A DNA stretch of 64,000 nt from Roseibium sp. MMSF_3544. GTDB lineage: Bacteria; Pseudomonadota; Alphaproteobacteria; Rhizobiales; Stappiaceae. The stretch spans positions 1 through 64,000 of the forward strand of contig NZ_JASHKA010000004.1 of NCBI RefSeq assembly GCF_030732845.1, given 5' to 3'. The notes under the pieces are model-generated. The model was not told where the DNA came from. It was given only the letters and a program-made list of their open reading frames with translations, and did not search any database. Each line of letters starts with the position of its first letter. Within the stretch, counting starts at the first letter, position 1. A program made the translations under genes and the position numbers. This document shows, one piece after another, positions 46,605 through 56,066 of the stretch.

Positions 46605-47516
46605 TCAGACCCGCCCATGATGCGCGTGCCAGTGCCAGGCGATGTCAATGCGCCTGGCAACCCAGACATCGGCATGGCTGGCAATGTAGTCCAGGAAGCT
46701 GGCCAAGGCGGCAATGCGTCCGGGGCGGCCCACCAGTCTGCAGTGCAGCCCGATATTGAGCATCTTCGGCGCACCCCGGCGGCCTTCGTCGTAGAGCGTG
46801 TCGAAAGCATCCTTCAGGTAGGTGAAAAACTGGTCGCCGGAATTGAACCCCTGGGCTGACGCAAACCGCATGTCGTTGGTGTCTAGCGCGTAAGGAATGA
46901 CAAGGTGATCGCCGTTCGGCCCTTCGATCCAATAGGGCAAATCGTCTGCGTAGCTGTCGGAATCGTAGAGGAACCCTCCCTCCTCCAAAAGGAGCTGCTG
47001 GGTCTGCATGGAGCACCGCCCCGTGTACCAGCCGAGAGGCCGCGCTCCGGTGACCTCTTCGTGGATGCGGATCGCCTCCTGGATCTGGCGTCGTTCCTCG
47101 TCCACCTCCATGTCGGCATGCTCGATCCACTTGAGCCCATGCGAGGCGATTTCCCAATCCGCCTCCTTCATAGCTTCGACCGCCTCGCGATTGCGCATCA
47201 GAGCAGTCGCGACCCCGAACACTGTGAGCGGCAACGAGCGCTCGGTAAACAGGCGCCACAGGCGCCAGAAACCCGCACGAGAACCGTATTCGTAGATCGA
47301 TTCCATGTTCCAATGCCGCTTGCCGGCCCAAGGCTCTGCCCCAACGATCTCCGACAGGAATGCTTCGGAGGCCGGGTCACCGTGAAGAATGTTATTCTCG
47401 CCGCCCTCTTCATAATTCAGGACAAACTGAACCGCGATTTTCGCACGGCCCGGCCACTGCGGGTCGGGCGGCGTGCGGCCATATCCGATCATGTCACGCG
47501 GATAGGATTCGCTCAT
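46605..47516 (-). CDS. puuE: PuuE-type polysaccharide deacetylase/allantoinase
   Basis: A 303-residue NodB-homology protein of the PuuE group, cofactor-sparse allantoinases that open allantoin. Seen are YPRDMIGYGRTPPDPQWPGRAKIAVQFVLNYEEGGENN, the WEIASHGLKWIEH histidine block, RPLGWYTGR and SADYADDLPYW-like YADDLPYWIEGPNGDHLVIPY. The length is typical. No other purine-degradation gene is in the window. Start 47516 has GGAG. Confidence 0.88.
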   Translation of the reverse strand: MSESYPRDMIGYGRTPPDPQWPGRAKIAVQFVLNYEEGGENNILHGDPASEAFLSEIVGAEPWAGKRHWNMESIYEYGSRAGFWRLWRLFTERSLPLTVFGVATALMRNREAVEAMKEADWEIASHGLKWIEHADMEVDEERRQIQEAIRIHEEVTGARPLGWYTGRCSMQTQQLLLEEGGFLYDSDSYADDLPYWIEGPNGDHLVIPYALDTNDMRFASAQGFNSGDQFFTYLKDAFDTLYDEGRRGAPKMLNIGLHCRLVGRPGRIAALASFLDYIASHADVWVARRIDIAWHWHAHHGRV

Positions 47517-47727
47517 AGTGTGCTCCAAAAGTTCCCGATGACCTGGCTGATCCCGTGGCAACATGACCGCATCTACCAGCCGCGTGCAAGTGCCCGCGCC
47601 CCCCAAAAGAAAAATCTATCATTGGTAAAATTTTACAGACCCGGTTACCGGCGTCTTAGCGTTCGGCGCGTACCCTTCGCAACGCGGAACATCAAATGTG
47701 GCGGTCGTGATCGCGAGGACTGACGAG

Positions 47728-47856
47728 ATGAAACTTTCATCCGCAGGATTGCTGCTGCTTCTTGCCGCGGCCGCCATGACGCTTTTCTCCGATGCGGAAT
47801 CGGGAACTTCGAGCAGCGCGAACGCCCAGGTCATTCACCATGGGTTTACCGACTAG
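47728..47856 (+). CDS. 42-aa secreted mini-protein
   Basis: A short ORF (ATG 47728, GAGGA upstream) encoding MKLSSAGLLLLLAAAAMTLF, a textbook signal peptide, then a short polar tail ending IHHGFTD with SANAQV, where signal peptidase could cut after ANA. The mature part would be only a few residues, so it may be a released peptide or a leader whose hydrophobic part is functional. It is divergent from puuE and overlaps the 3' end of the next minus gene by 11 bases. Confidence 0.45.
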   Translation: MKLSSAGLLLLLAAAAMTLFSDAESGTSSSANAQVIHHGFTD

Positions 47857-48217
47857 AGCCCTTGCCTCCAGCTGCGACCGTCACCGTGGCTTGCTGACGC
47901 TGTTGCCCCAAGCGCACAGGCGGAAGCCTGAAAGATGTTCCGCCACCGCGGCCGGTCTCTCCAAGAAGCATGATTGCGGATCCGACGACGACCGAAACGA
48001 GCGTGATCACCAGAGCGAATGCCAGCATCAAGACCGGCAGAACAGGGTCTTCGGCATTCAGCACAAGAACCCTCAGATTTCCGATATTCGACCAGAAGAT
48101 GCCGCCGAGCACCAGAAACGCGACGCAAATGCCGGCGGCGCCATTGACAGCCAGAAGCCGGAACAAGGGGTCTTCGAGCAATCTCAAAAGACCAGGCTTG
48201 CTGCTTTTGTCGACCAT
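47846..48217 (-). CDS. Hypothetical two-helix membrane protein
   Basis: A 123-residue protein with two membrane helices (about 21-47 and 60-86), LLAVNGAAGICVAFLVLGGIFW and VLPVLMLAFALVITLVSVVVGSA, and a Gly/Gln/Arg-rich C-terminal tail. AAGGAGAGG precedes the ATG, strong evidence that it is real. I recognise no function. Confidence 0.7.
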   Translation of the reverse strand: MVDKSSKPGLLRLLEDPLFRLLAVNGAAGICVAFLVLGGIFWSNIGNLRVLVLNAEDPVLPVLMLAFALVITLVSVVVGSAIMLLGETGRGGGTSFRLPPVRLGQQRQQATVTVAAGGKGSSR

Positions 48218-48385
48218 ACGACCTCTCCTTCACGCTGCAACTGCGAACATCGAATCAAACTAACGCACGGTCAGAAAACAGCAACCCGTCAATTCAAACA
48301 GGTGCGCTGCAAAATCAGAATCGGCGCGTTTTCGACGGCGGATGAAAACTAAGTTTACCACTTGAAAAAATTGTGCGATGCACAC

Positions 48386-48426
48386 TTGATTCATTTCAGA
48401 ATGATATATATTAGTCCGATATATCG
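48386..48426 (+). promoter_or_regulatory. Promoter/operator of the PadR-efflux operon
   Basis: TTGATT (48386-48391), 17 bases, then TATTAG (48409-48414). Overlapping it are inverted arms GATATAT (48403-48409) and ATATATC (48419-48425) and a perfect CGATATATCG (48417-48426). This would suit autorepression by the PadR protein encoded 110 bases downstream. The rest of the gap 48218-48536 is AT-rich and gene-free. Confidence 0.45.
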
Positions 48427-48536
48427 AACCAACATATAAACTTTCTGCTGTTCGCCCGGACGTCTCATCCGGCATCGGTCGGCGAACGTAGGAAGACCGT
48501 CAGCCCGGGAGGACGCTCCCGGAAACGGAGAGACCC

Positions 48537-49088
48537 ATGAGCGTACGCAGCCTGTGCCTTGCGATCCTGTCCTTCGGGGATGCGACCGGATATGAAATCC
48601 GCAAGGAATCCACCGAAGGCCGATTCAGCTATTTCGAGGATGCGAGCTTCGGGTCGATTTATCCCGCTCTTGCACGGCTTGAGTCCGAAGGGCTCGTGAC
48701 CGTCCGCGAAGAACCGCAGGCCGGAAAACCGGCCCGCAAGGTCTATTCGATCACGGAGGCCGGCCGGTCGGAGTTTATCAACTACCTGTGCGAGCCACAG
48801 GCCCGCGACACGTTCAAGTCACCCTTTCTGCTGATCGCTCTGAACGCAGAGCAGCTTCCGCCGGACGTTATCCGCCGCGCGCTTGAGCGCCGGAAGGCTC
48901 AGGTCCGGGAGGAATTGCAGCAGCTTATGGACACAGACAAGGAATGCAGCCACCCGGGGTCCAACTGGACCCGCAGCTACGGGATCGCCTGCATGAATTG
49001 CACACTCGATTATTTGGAAGAGCACGGTGAGGCGCTCATCAAGATTGCTGAAGACGCGGCAAAGCCGGTTTCGGACGCCGCCGAGTAA
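48537..49088 (+). CDS. PadR-family transcriptional regulator
   Basis: A 183-residue PadR regulator: CLAILSFGDATGYEIRKESTEGRFSYFEDASFGSIYPALARLESEGLV is the winged helix, with the C-terminal coiled dimerisation region after about 100. A C-terminal CSHPGSNWTRSYGIACMNCTLDYL carries three cysteines that might sense a ligand or metal. It leads a PadR-HlyD-RND operon and probably represses it in response to a toxic compound. Confidence 0.93.
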   Translation: MSVRSLCLAILSFGDATGYEIRKESTEGRFSYFEDASFGSIYPALARLESEGLVTVREEPQAGKPARKVYSITEAGRSEFINYLCEPQARDTFKSPFLLIALNAEQLPPDVIRRALERRKAQVREELQQLMDTDKECSHPGSNWTRSYGIACMNCTLDYLEEHGEALIKIAEDAAKPVSDAAE

Positions 49089-49113
49089 GCCTGGGGTTTT
49101 GGAGTAAGGACAG

Positions 49114-50217
49114 ATGAAAGTGAAACTCTCCTATTTTCTGGCAGCAGGGCTCGCCGTGGGCATCGGCGTATGGATGTCCAGCGGTACGGTTGTCGTTGGC
49201 GGGGTCGGTGACGGGGAAAATGCCGTCCCGCCTCCGGCTGAACGCGCCGCGAACAGCGCTGATACGGTTTTTCAGGTCAAGGTCATGAAGCTGGCCGCGC
49301 AGGACCGGCAGGCGATTCTTGAAGTGCGCGGGCGCACGGAAGCAGAAGCCAAGGTCGCCGTGCGCTCCGAGACGACAGACGACGTTGTCCGCCGGCCTGC
49401 CCGCGAAGGCGCGCACGTTTCTGCCGGCGAGGTGCTGTGCGAACTCGATACCGGCACGCGTGAAGCGCGTATCCTGGAGGCCAAGGCCTTGCTGGCGCAG
49501 GCAGAACTCGATCACACGGCGGCAACACAGCTTGCAAATAAAGGCTTCACGGCACAGACCCGCGCCGCTGCGACACAGGCATTGCTGGATGCTGCCAAAG
49601 CACGCGTGAAGGAAGCCGAACTGGAGCTCGAGCGGACGATCATCCGCTCGCCGATCGATGGCGTTATCGAGAGCCCGATGGCGGAAATCGGTGCGCAGCT
49701 CGACAATGGCGGCATCTGCGCGACTGTGGTGAACTCTGATCCCATGATCGCCATCGGTCAGGTTTCTGAACTGAATGTCGGCCAGATCTCCATCGATATG
49801 CCGGCGGAAGTCAGACTTGTCACGGGCGAAGTAATGAACGGCAAGGTTCGTTACGTCTCTCCGTCTTCAGATCCGGACACACGCACATTCCGCGTCGAAG
49901 TCGAGTTGCCGAACCCTGACGGAACAGCCCGCGACGGCGTCACTGCCGTAACGCGTTTGCCGATGCCGGTCGAAAAGGCTCACAAGATCTCTCCGGCGAT
50001 CCTGACCCTCAACGATGAGGGTGTCGTCGGTGTGCGCGCCGTCAATGACGATAACAAGACTGCTTTCTATCCCGTCAAGGTTCTTGGCGGTGAAGAAGAC
50101 GGCCTCTGGGTCGGCGGTCTGCCGCAGGACGTCACGGTGATTGTCATTGGCCAGGAATATGTCGGTGACGGACAGACCGTCCAGCCAGTCTTTGAAACCG
50201 CGGAGCTCAGCCAATGA
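49114..50217 (+). CDS. RND efflux periplasmic adaptor
   Basis: A 367-residue membrane-fusion protein. The N-terminal hydrophobic segment (YFLAAGLAVGIGVWMSSG) anchors or exports it. The lipoyl-like halves are EVRGRTEAEAKVAVRSE and IIRSPIDGVIESPMAEIGAQLDNGG, flanking an alpha-hairpin (ARILEAKALLAQAELDHTAATQLANKG). No lipobox cysteine is seen. Its stop overlaps the pump start (ATGA). Confidence 0.93.
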   Translation: MKVKLSYFLAAGLAVGIGVWMSSGTVVVGGVGDGENAVPPPAERAANSADTVFQVKVMKLAAQDRQAILEVRGRTEAEAKVAVRSETTDDVVRRPAREGAHVSAGEVLCELDTGTREARILEAKALLAQAELDHTAATQLANKGFTAQTRAAATQALLDAAKARVKEAELELERTIIRSPIDGVIESPMAEIGAQLDNGGICATVVNSDPMIAIGQVSELNVGQISIDMPAEVRLVTGEVMNGKVRYVSPSSDPDTRTFRVEVELPNPDGTARDGVTAVTRLPMPVEKAHKISPAILTLNDEGVVGVRAVNDDNKTAFYPVKVLGGEEDGLWVGGLPQDVTVIVIGQEYVGDGQTVQPVFETAELSQ

Positions 50218-53200
50218 TAAACATGCTTGAAGGTGTCCTCAGACGCCCCAAGACAGTCTTCGTGCTGATGATCGCGCTCCTGGTTGCCGGGGTCTTCAGT
50301 TATATCAGCATCCCCAAGGAAGACAGTCCGGACATCGATGTCCCGATCTTCTACGTCTCCATCGTTCAGCAGGGTATTTCGCCGGAAGATGCCGAGCGCC
50401 TGCTGGTCCGTCCAATGGAAACGGAGCTGCGGGGTCTGGATGGCCTGAAGGAAATCACGGCGATTGCCTCTGAGAGCCATGCCGGCATCGTACTGGAATT
50501 CGACATTTCCTTTGACAAGGATGAGGCTCTTGCCGACGTCCGCGACAAGGTTGATGCCGCCAAGGGCGAATTGCCTGCGGATGCCGAAGAACCGACGATC
50601 ACCGAAACAAACTTCGCTCTGGTCCCGACCATCACCATTGCACTGTCGGGCAACGTGCCGGAACGTACGCTTTACCAGCATGCGCGCCGGCTGAAGGACC
50701 AGGTTGAAGCCATCGACACCGTTCGCTCGGCAGACCTGAAGGGCCACCGGGAAGAGCAGCTTGAGGTTCTGATCGATTCCGAAAAGTTGGAATCCTATGC
50801 GATCACCCAGCAGGAGCTGCTGACGTCGCTGTCGAACAACAACCAGCTTGTACCAGCAGGTTTCCTCGACGGCGGCCAAGGCCGGTTTAACGTCAAGGTG
50901 CCTGGTCTCATCGAGTCCGCGATCGACGTCTACTCCCTGCCGATCAAGCAGGCAGGCGAAGGTGTCGTGACGCTTGCAGATGTGGCGGAAATCCGCCGCA
51001 CGTTCAAGGATGCAGATTCTTATACCCGCGTGAACGGCAACCCGGCCATCGCGCTGGATGTCACCAAGCGCATCGGCACCAACATCATCGAGAACAACCT
51101 TGCCATCCGCGCGGTTGTCGATGAAGCCACCAAGGACTGGCCGGAGACCATCAAGGTCGACTACATGATCGACATGTCGTCGAATATCTTCGAGGTGCTC
51201 GGTTCGCTGCAATCCTCGATCCTGACGGCGATCTTCCTGGTCATGATCCTCGTTCTGGCAGCCCTTGGACTGCGATCCGCGCTGCTTGTCGGTCTGGCGA
51301 TCCCGACCTCGTTCATGGTCGGCTTCCTGATCTTGTCCGGTCTTGGCTACACGGTGAACATCATGGTGATGTTCGGCCTCGTGCTGACCGTCGGTATGCT
51401 CGTTGATGGCGCAATCGTCATGGTTGAATATGCCGACCGCAAGGTCCATGAGGGCATGGAAGACCGCGAGGCCTACATCCGCGCGGCAAGGCTGATGTTC
51501 TGGCCGATCGTTTCGTCCACCGCGACCACGCTCGTGGCGTTCCTGCCCATGCTCTTGTGGCCAGGCGTTGCCGGCGAGTTCATGAGCTACCTGCCGATCA
51601 TGGTGATCATCGTCCTGTCGGCTGCGCTGCTGACGGCAATGGTGTTCCTGCCGGTCACCGGCGGTATCTTTGCCATGGTCACGCATTGGATTGAGCGCCG
51701 TGCCGCTTTCGTGCTGGCGACCTTGTTTGGCATCATCGCCGCTCTCGCAACACTGTCGGCCTTTGGTGCGAACCCGGGATCTCCCGAATTTGCAGCCGCC
51801 CTCGCCGCCTCACCTTTGGCGGTTCCGGCCGCGGCTGCAGCCCTGTTGGTGGCTGGTGTCTTGTCGTTCCTGGTTTTGCGCCCATTCGTGCGCTGGCGCC
51901 GTGATCGTGCCGCAAGACAGGTGGAAACCGAAAGCAAGAAGCCGCTGAAGCGCTACCGTTCGGTGACGTTCGTCTCGCTGATCTTCGAGATGATCGCAGT
52001 CGGTTTTGCCGCCTACTTTGCCTATTTCCTGGCGACCACCCGTCCGGCGATCATCACGGACACGATAGACTCTGCTTTCGGCACCCTGGCCGGACTGGCT
52101 CAACCGCTTGCCGTCTTGTCACACCCGATCGCACTCGATACGGGCTTCTATCTGGTTGTCGTCGGACTTGCTCTCGTGGCGGTCTGGGCCGGGTATAAGA
52201 CGATCTCGCCGCTCGTCCATCTGTTTGAATGGGTGTTCGACGGCCTTCGCAAGACGCTCGGAATGGGCAGCCGCAACGGTGGAACCACGAGCGACAAGCC
52301 TGAAGAACTGCAATTCGATACAAGCACGGTCAAAGGGTTCACCGGTCTTTATGTCCGCCATCTGAAGCTTCTGGCGGGCAACCCGATCGGCAACATCCTG
52401 ACGATTGTCGTCGTTCTCGGCACCTGCGCCCTGATCTTCACTTCGTTTGCGTCGAACCCGACAGGCGTCGAGTTCTTCGTCGATGAGGAACCTGATCAGG
52501 CGGTTGTCATGGTTTCGGCACGCGGCAACATGTCTGCTGCTGAATCGCTTGAAATCGTCAAGAAGGTCGAAGCCGAAGTGCTACAGACCGCAGGCATCCA
52601 GAACGTCATCACCTCCGCCTTCCCGCCAGGTGGCGGCGGTGGACCCGACTTCATCGGTGGTGTTCAGGACAAGCCGGCAGACGTGATCGGCGAGATGACG
52701 CTCGAGCTTGCAAAATACTGCTGCCGTCGGAACGCATCGGAAATCTTCGCCGAAATCCGCGAGCGCTCCGCCGACATTCCCGGCATCAAGGTCGAAACCC
52801 GCAAGATCGAAGGTGGTCCTCCCACGGGCAAGGACATCCAGCTTGAAGTCAAGTCGACCGACTATGACACCATGGTTGAGCAGGTTGCCTTCATCCGCAG
52901 CAAGCTCGACGAGATGGAACATCTTCTCGACCAGGAGGATGATCGTCCCCTGCCCGGCATCGAGTGGCAGATTGAAATCGACCGTGAACAGGCAGGCCGC
53001 TACCAGGCAGGCATCGGCTCTGTCGGCAACATGGTCCAGCTCGTCACCAACGGTGTCCTCATCGGCAATTACCGGCCGACGGACTCCGAAGACGAGGTTG
53101 ATATCCGCGTACGCCTGCCAGCCGACGAGCGCACGCTCGACCGGTTCGACCAGCTGCGCCTGCAGACAGCACTCGGTCTGGTTCCGATCGCAAACTTCAT

Positions 53201-54179
53201 CGACCGGTCTCCGGAACCGAAAGTGTCGTCGATCACGCGCCGTGACGGGCTCTACTCGATGATGCTGAAAGCGACCGTCGACCAGACGGCTGTCGATGCG
53301 GAAGGTAAACCCGTAACGGTTGATGCCAAGGTTCAGGAACTCAACACCTGGCTGGAAGCGCAAACGTTCCCGGACAACATCTACCTGCAGTTCCGCGGTG
53401 CGGATGAGGATCAGAAGGAATCGGGCGAGTTCCTGATGCGGGCCATGATGGCGTCGCTGTTCCTGATGTTCCTGATCCTGCTCACACAGTTCAACTCGTT
53501 CTACCAGACGTTCCTGACCCTCTCCACGGTGGTTATGTCGGTGATGGGTGTGCTGCTTGGCATGATGCTGACGGGACAGAAGTTCTCGATCATCATGACC
53601 GGAACGGGTGTTGTCGCGCTGGCGGGTATCGTGGTGAACAACGCGATCGTCCTGATCGACACCTATAACCGCTTCCGGCACGACGGCTTCGATCCGCTTG
53701 ACGCCATCCTGAAGACCTCCGGTCAGCGTATCCGTCCGATCCTGCTGACCACGGTCACAACGATCGTGGGCCTGGTACCGATGGCAACCGCCGTCAATCT
53801 GGACTTCTTCACCCAGACGGTCGCGGTTGGCGGTATCACGGCGATCTGGTGGATCCAGCTTTCGACCGCTGTTATTTCCGGTCTTGCCTTCTCCACGATC
53901 CTGACGCTGATCATGATCCCGGTAATGATCGCTGTGCCAAGCACGTGGGCGAATGCGGGCAAGGCGGTTTGGGCCTCTACCGCATCTCTTTTCGCCACCC
54001 GCGAAAAGGCAGTGCCAGTCGAGGGCCCGGCAGACGAAGATCCGCAGCTCGAACAGGATGTCGAGTGGACCGATCCGGAACTGGAAAAGGAACGCCCGGC
54101 GGCCAAGGTGGTCTCCATGCCCAAACCGGCACCGCCCAAGGTGCCGCCGCAGGAAGAACCGCCGCTCGCGGCTGAGTGA
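50214..54179 (+). CDS. RND efflux transporter with extra membrane insertion
   Basis: A 1321-residue RND pump, nearly 300 longer than AcrB. Core features are RRPKTVFVLMIALLVAGVFSYISIPKEDSPDIDVPIF, the TM4 block VLTVGMLVDGAIVMVEYADR (one proton-relay aspartate kept, the second is Gly, as in metal-type pumps) and the TM10 block GIVVNNAIVLID. Between TM6 and TM7 (about 485-705) is an insertion with about four extra hydrophobic helices (near 490, 525, 585 and 645) and charged loops. The C-terminus is Pro/Glu-rich. No outer-membrane channel gene is adjacent. The substrate is unknown. Confidence 0.93.
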   Translation: MINMLEGVLRRPKTVFVLMIALLVAGVFSYISIPKEDSPDIDVPIFYVSIVQQGISPEDAERLLVRPMETELRGLDGLKEITAIASESHAGIVLEFDISFDKDEALADVRDKVDAAKGELPADAEEPTITETNFALVPTITIALSGNVPERTLYQHARRLKDQVEAIDTVRSADLKGHREEQLEVLIDSEKLESYAITQQELLTSLSNNNQLVPAGFLDGGQGRFNVKVPGLIESAIDVYSLPIKQAGEGVVTLADVAEIRRTFKDADSYTRVNGNPAIALDVTKRIGTNIIENNLAIRAVVDEATKDWPETIKVDYMIDMSSNIFEVLGSLQSSILTAIFLVMILVLAALGLRSALLVGLAIPTSFMVGFLILSGLGYTVNIMVMFGLVLTVGMLVDGAIVMVEYADRKVHEGMEDREAYIRAARLMFWPIVSSTATTLVAFLPMLLWPGVAGEFMSYLPIMVIIVLSAALLTAMVFLPVTGGIFAMVTHWIERRAAFVLATLFGIIAALATLSAFGANPGSPEFAAALAASPLAVPAAAAALLVAGVLSFLVLRPFVRWRRDRAARQVETESKKPLKRYRSVTFVSLIFEMIAVGFAAYFAYFLATTRPAIITDTIDSAFGTLAGLAQPLAVLSHPIALDTGFYLVVVGLALVAVWAGYKTISPLVHLFEWVFDGLRKTLGMGSRNGGTTSDKPEELQFDTSTVKGFTGLYVRHLKLLAGNPIGNILTIVVVLGTCALIFTSFASNPTGVEFFVDEEPDQAVVMVSARGNMSAAESLEIVKKVEAEVLQTAGIQNVITSAFPPGGGGGPDFIGGVQDKPADVIGEMTLELAKYCCRRNASEIFAEIRERSADIPGIKVETRKIEGGPPTGKDIQLEVKSTDYDTMVEQVAFIRSKLDEMEHLLDQEDDRPLPGIEWQIEIDREQAGRYQAGIGSVGNMVQLVTNGVLIGNYRPTDSEDEVDIRVRLPADERTLDRFDQLRLQTALGLVPIANFIDRSPEPKVSSITRRDGLYSMMLKATVDQTAVDAEGKPVTVDAKVQELNTWLEAQTFPDNIYLQFRGADEDQKESGEFLMRAMMASLFLMFLILLTQFNSFYQTFLTLSTVVMSVMGVLLGMMLTGQKFSIIMTGTGVVALAGIVVNNAIVLIDTYNRFRHDGFDPLDAILKTSGQRIRPILLTTVTTIVGLVPMATAVNLDFFTQTVAVGGITAIWWIQLSTAVISGLAFSTILTLIMIPVMIAVPSTWANAGKAVWASTASLFATREKAVPVEGPADEDPQLEQDVEWTDPELEKERPAAKVVSMPKPAPPKVPPQEEPPLAAE

Positions 54180-54201
54180 TCCGGCGACAACGAAAAGACC
54201 G

Positions 54202-54232
54202 AAGGGCCGCGCCTTGCGCGGCCCTTTCTTTT
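54202..54232 (+). terminator. RND operon terminator
   Basis: An 11-bp GC-rich stem (54202-54212 with 54216-54226), CTT loop, then TTTCTTTTT. It lies 20 bases after the pump stop. Confidence 0.92.
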
Positions 54233-54391
54233 TGCAAAAGACGCTCCCTCTTCCCTTTTCTCGCAGAGGGCGGAATGTCGGCTCGCCACAAGAAAATTGG
54301 CCGCCGTTCGTTCACAGATGCTGAAAATTTTCCCTCTCCCACTGGGAGAGGTTCTTGAGCCTGTAGCAACGCGCGTTCAAATAGTCATTCA

Positions 54392-54928
54392 CTCATCCTG
54401 AGGAGGACCGGCAGGTTCGTCTCGAAGGGTAGGCCGCTAGCGTCAGAACATGCCGCCCATCCTTCGAGACAGCGCTCACGCGCCTCCTCAGGATGAGGAT
54501 GTGGTGGTGGTAGCCGGACCAGTACATTTCTGCGGTTCTTGCGTTCAAGCGGCGCAAGGTGGGAGACCTAAAGAACCCTAGGCAACGTGTACATTTGGTT
54601 TTCTCCCCTCATCCTGAGGAGGACCGGCAGGTCCGTCTCGAAGGATGGGCCGCAAGTGGCAGATATGTTGCCCATCCTTCGAGACAGCGCTCACGCGCCT
54701 CCTCAGGATGAGGATGTCGTGGTGGTAGCAGGGCCAGTACATTTCTGAGGTTCTTGCGTTCAAGCGGTGCAAGGTGGGAGACCTAAAGAACCCTGGGCAA
54801 CGTGTACATTTGGTTTTCTCCCCTCATCCTGAGGAGGACTGGCAGGTCCGTCTCGAAGGGTAGGCCGCTAGTGTCAGAATATGTTGCCCATCCTTCGAGA
54901 CAGCGCTCACGCGCTTCCTCAGGATGAG
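54392..54928. repeat. Three tandem copies of a ~215-bp palindromic repeat
   Basis: Copies of a 105-106-bp palindrome-ended element lie at 54392-54497, 54608-54712 and 54823-54928. Each opens CTCATCCTGAGGAG and closes CTCCTCAGGATGAG (CTTCCTCAGG in the third). A near-identical 110-bp spacer, including AAAGAACCCTAGGCAACG or its variant, follows copies one and two. Period 216 then 215. Related fragments recur at 61539-61578 and 61893-61999. This looks like a dispersed intergenic palindromic element that was tandemly amplified here. It fills most of the 887-base gap 54180-55066. Confidence 0.92.
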
Positions 54929-55066
54929 GATGTCCCGGTGGTGGTCGTCGTGTTCCAAAGCAGCTTGAGGACTGGTCTTTTCAGGTCGTAGACAGTGGGA
55001 GACAAAATCCGGTTTGCACCACTATGCAATGCCCTTACCCTTGAGAACGTTGCTTACGAGGACCAG

Positions 55067-55975
55067 ATGGATCACCGCGCTTTGATTGCCGGCATGACAG
55101 ATGCGCAAAGGGCCGACCTTACGGAAAAGTCGGACCGGAAAGGGCTTGTGCCGCTGATCGCGCATTTCGGTCTGATCGCGTTCTTCGGTACAATGATTGC
55201 TTTCCGCGTTCCGGGCTGGCCGGTGCTCCTTATCGTTCAAGGTGTCCTGATCGTGTTCCTCTTCACCCTGCTACACGAAACGATCCACCGGACGGCGTTC
55301 AAGACAGTCTGGCTGAACGATCTGGTGGCGAGAGTTTGCGGTTTTTTGATCCTCGTACCGTCTGACTGGTTCCGATACTTTCATTTCGCCCATCACCGCC
55401 ATACGCAGGATCCGGACAACGATCCCGAACTAGTCGGTGGCAAACCGGAGAACCTCTTCGAATACATCGTCCACATCAGCGGGCTGCCGACATGGTGGAG
55501 CGAAGCCAAAACGCTGATCAGTAACGCAACAGGACAATGCACGGACCCGTTTGTCCCTGCGAACGGCAAGGCGAAGGTTCAACGCGAAGCGATTGTATCG
55601 CTGGCCGCGTATGGGCTGCTGCTCATTCTGTCGGTTGCCACCGGATCCGGCGTGCTGCTCTTTGTCTGGATCCTGCCATGCCTGCTCGGCCAGCCTTTCC
55701 TCCGGCTCTATCTGCTTGCCGAGCATGGCCGGTGCCCGCTCGTGGCAAATATGCTGGAAAACAGCCGGACCACATACACAAACATCCTGGTTCGAAGACT
55801 TGCGTGGAACATGCCCTACCACGCCGAGCACCACAGCTATCCGACCGTGCCGTTTCACAAGCTGCCCGATCTGAATCGGCTGACCAAAGACCACCTCGGT
55901 TCGACGTCGCAGGGGTACAGGGAATTCCACGAGGACTATCTCGCCGAACTACGCGACATTCCAGGATCACGCTGA
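55067..55975 (+). CDS. Membrane fatty-acid desaturase
   Basis: A 302-residue di-iron desaturase/hydroxylase. Its histidine boxes are HETIH, HFAHHRHTQDPDNDPE and YHAEHHSYPTVPFHKLPDLN, with membrane helices around 37-80 and 175-210. Start 55067 follows GAGGA; a GTG at 54995 is an alternative. It sits alone behind the repeats and divergent from nothing. The acyl substrate and position are unknown, but in this lipid-rich window it could feed unsaturated fatty acids to the heme-peroxidase pathway. Confidence 0.87.
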   Translation: MDHRALIAGMTDAQRADLTEKSDRKGLVPLIAHFGLIAFFGTMIAFRVPGWPVLLIVQGVLIVFLFTLLHETIHRTAFKTVWLNDLVARVCGFLILVPSDWFRYFHFAHHRHTQDPDNDPELVGGKPENLFEYIVHISGLPTWWSEAKTLISNATGQCTDPFVPANGKAKVQREAIVSLAAYGLLLILSVATGSGVLLFVWILPCLLGQPFLRLYLLAEHGRCPLVANMLENSRTTYTNILVRRLAWNMPYHAEHHSYPTVPFHKLPDLNRLTKDHLGSTSQGYREFHEDYLAELRDIPGSR

Positions 55976-56006
55976 AACCGATGTTCCAGTCGGGACGAAT
56001 TACGGC

Positions 56007-56049
56007 TTGCCAAGGATCGGCGGCATTCATATAGTTGCATCATACAACT
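56007..56049 (+). promoter_or_regulatory. Promoter and MarR-type operator
   Basis: TTGCCA (56007-56012), 17 bases, TATAGT (56030-56035). Inverted arms AGTTG (56033-56037) and CAACT (56045-56049) straddle the likely start site, the classic place for MarR autorepression. The leader to the ATG at 56067 is about 25 bases. Confidence 0.55.
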
Positions 56050-56066
56050 TTATGAATGAGCACATC

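Noticed and set aside
46505..46759. Plus-strand 84-codon frame running into puuE
   Set aside because: Overlaps the antisense end of puuE and spans the hairpin at 46547-46583; no ribosome-binding site.
50067..51686. Long minus-strand open frame (about 540 codons) opposite the RND pump
   Set aside because: It lies entirely antisense to well-supported genes, with His/Asp/Arg-rich low-complexity translation and no family motif.
54392..54928. CRISPR array
   Set aside because: Only three units of about 215 bp with palindromic ends and near-identical spacers; no cas genes.
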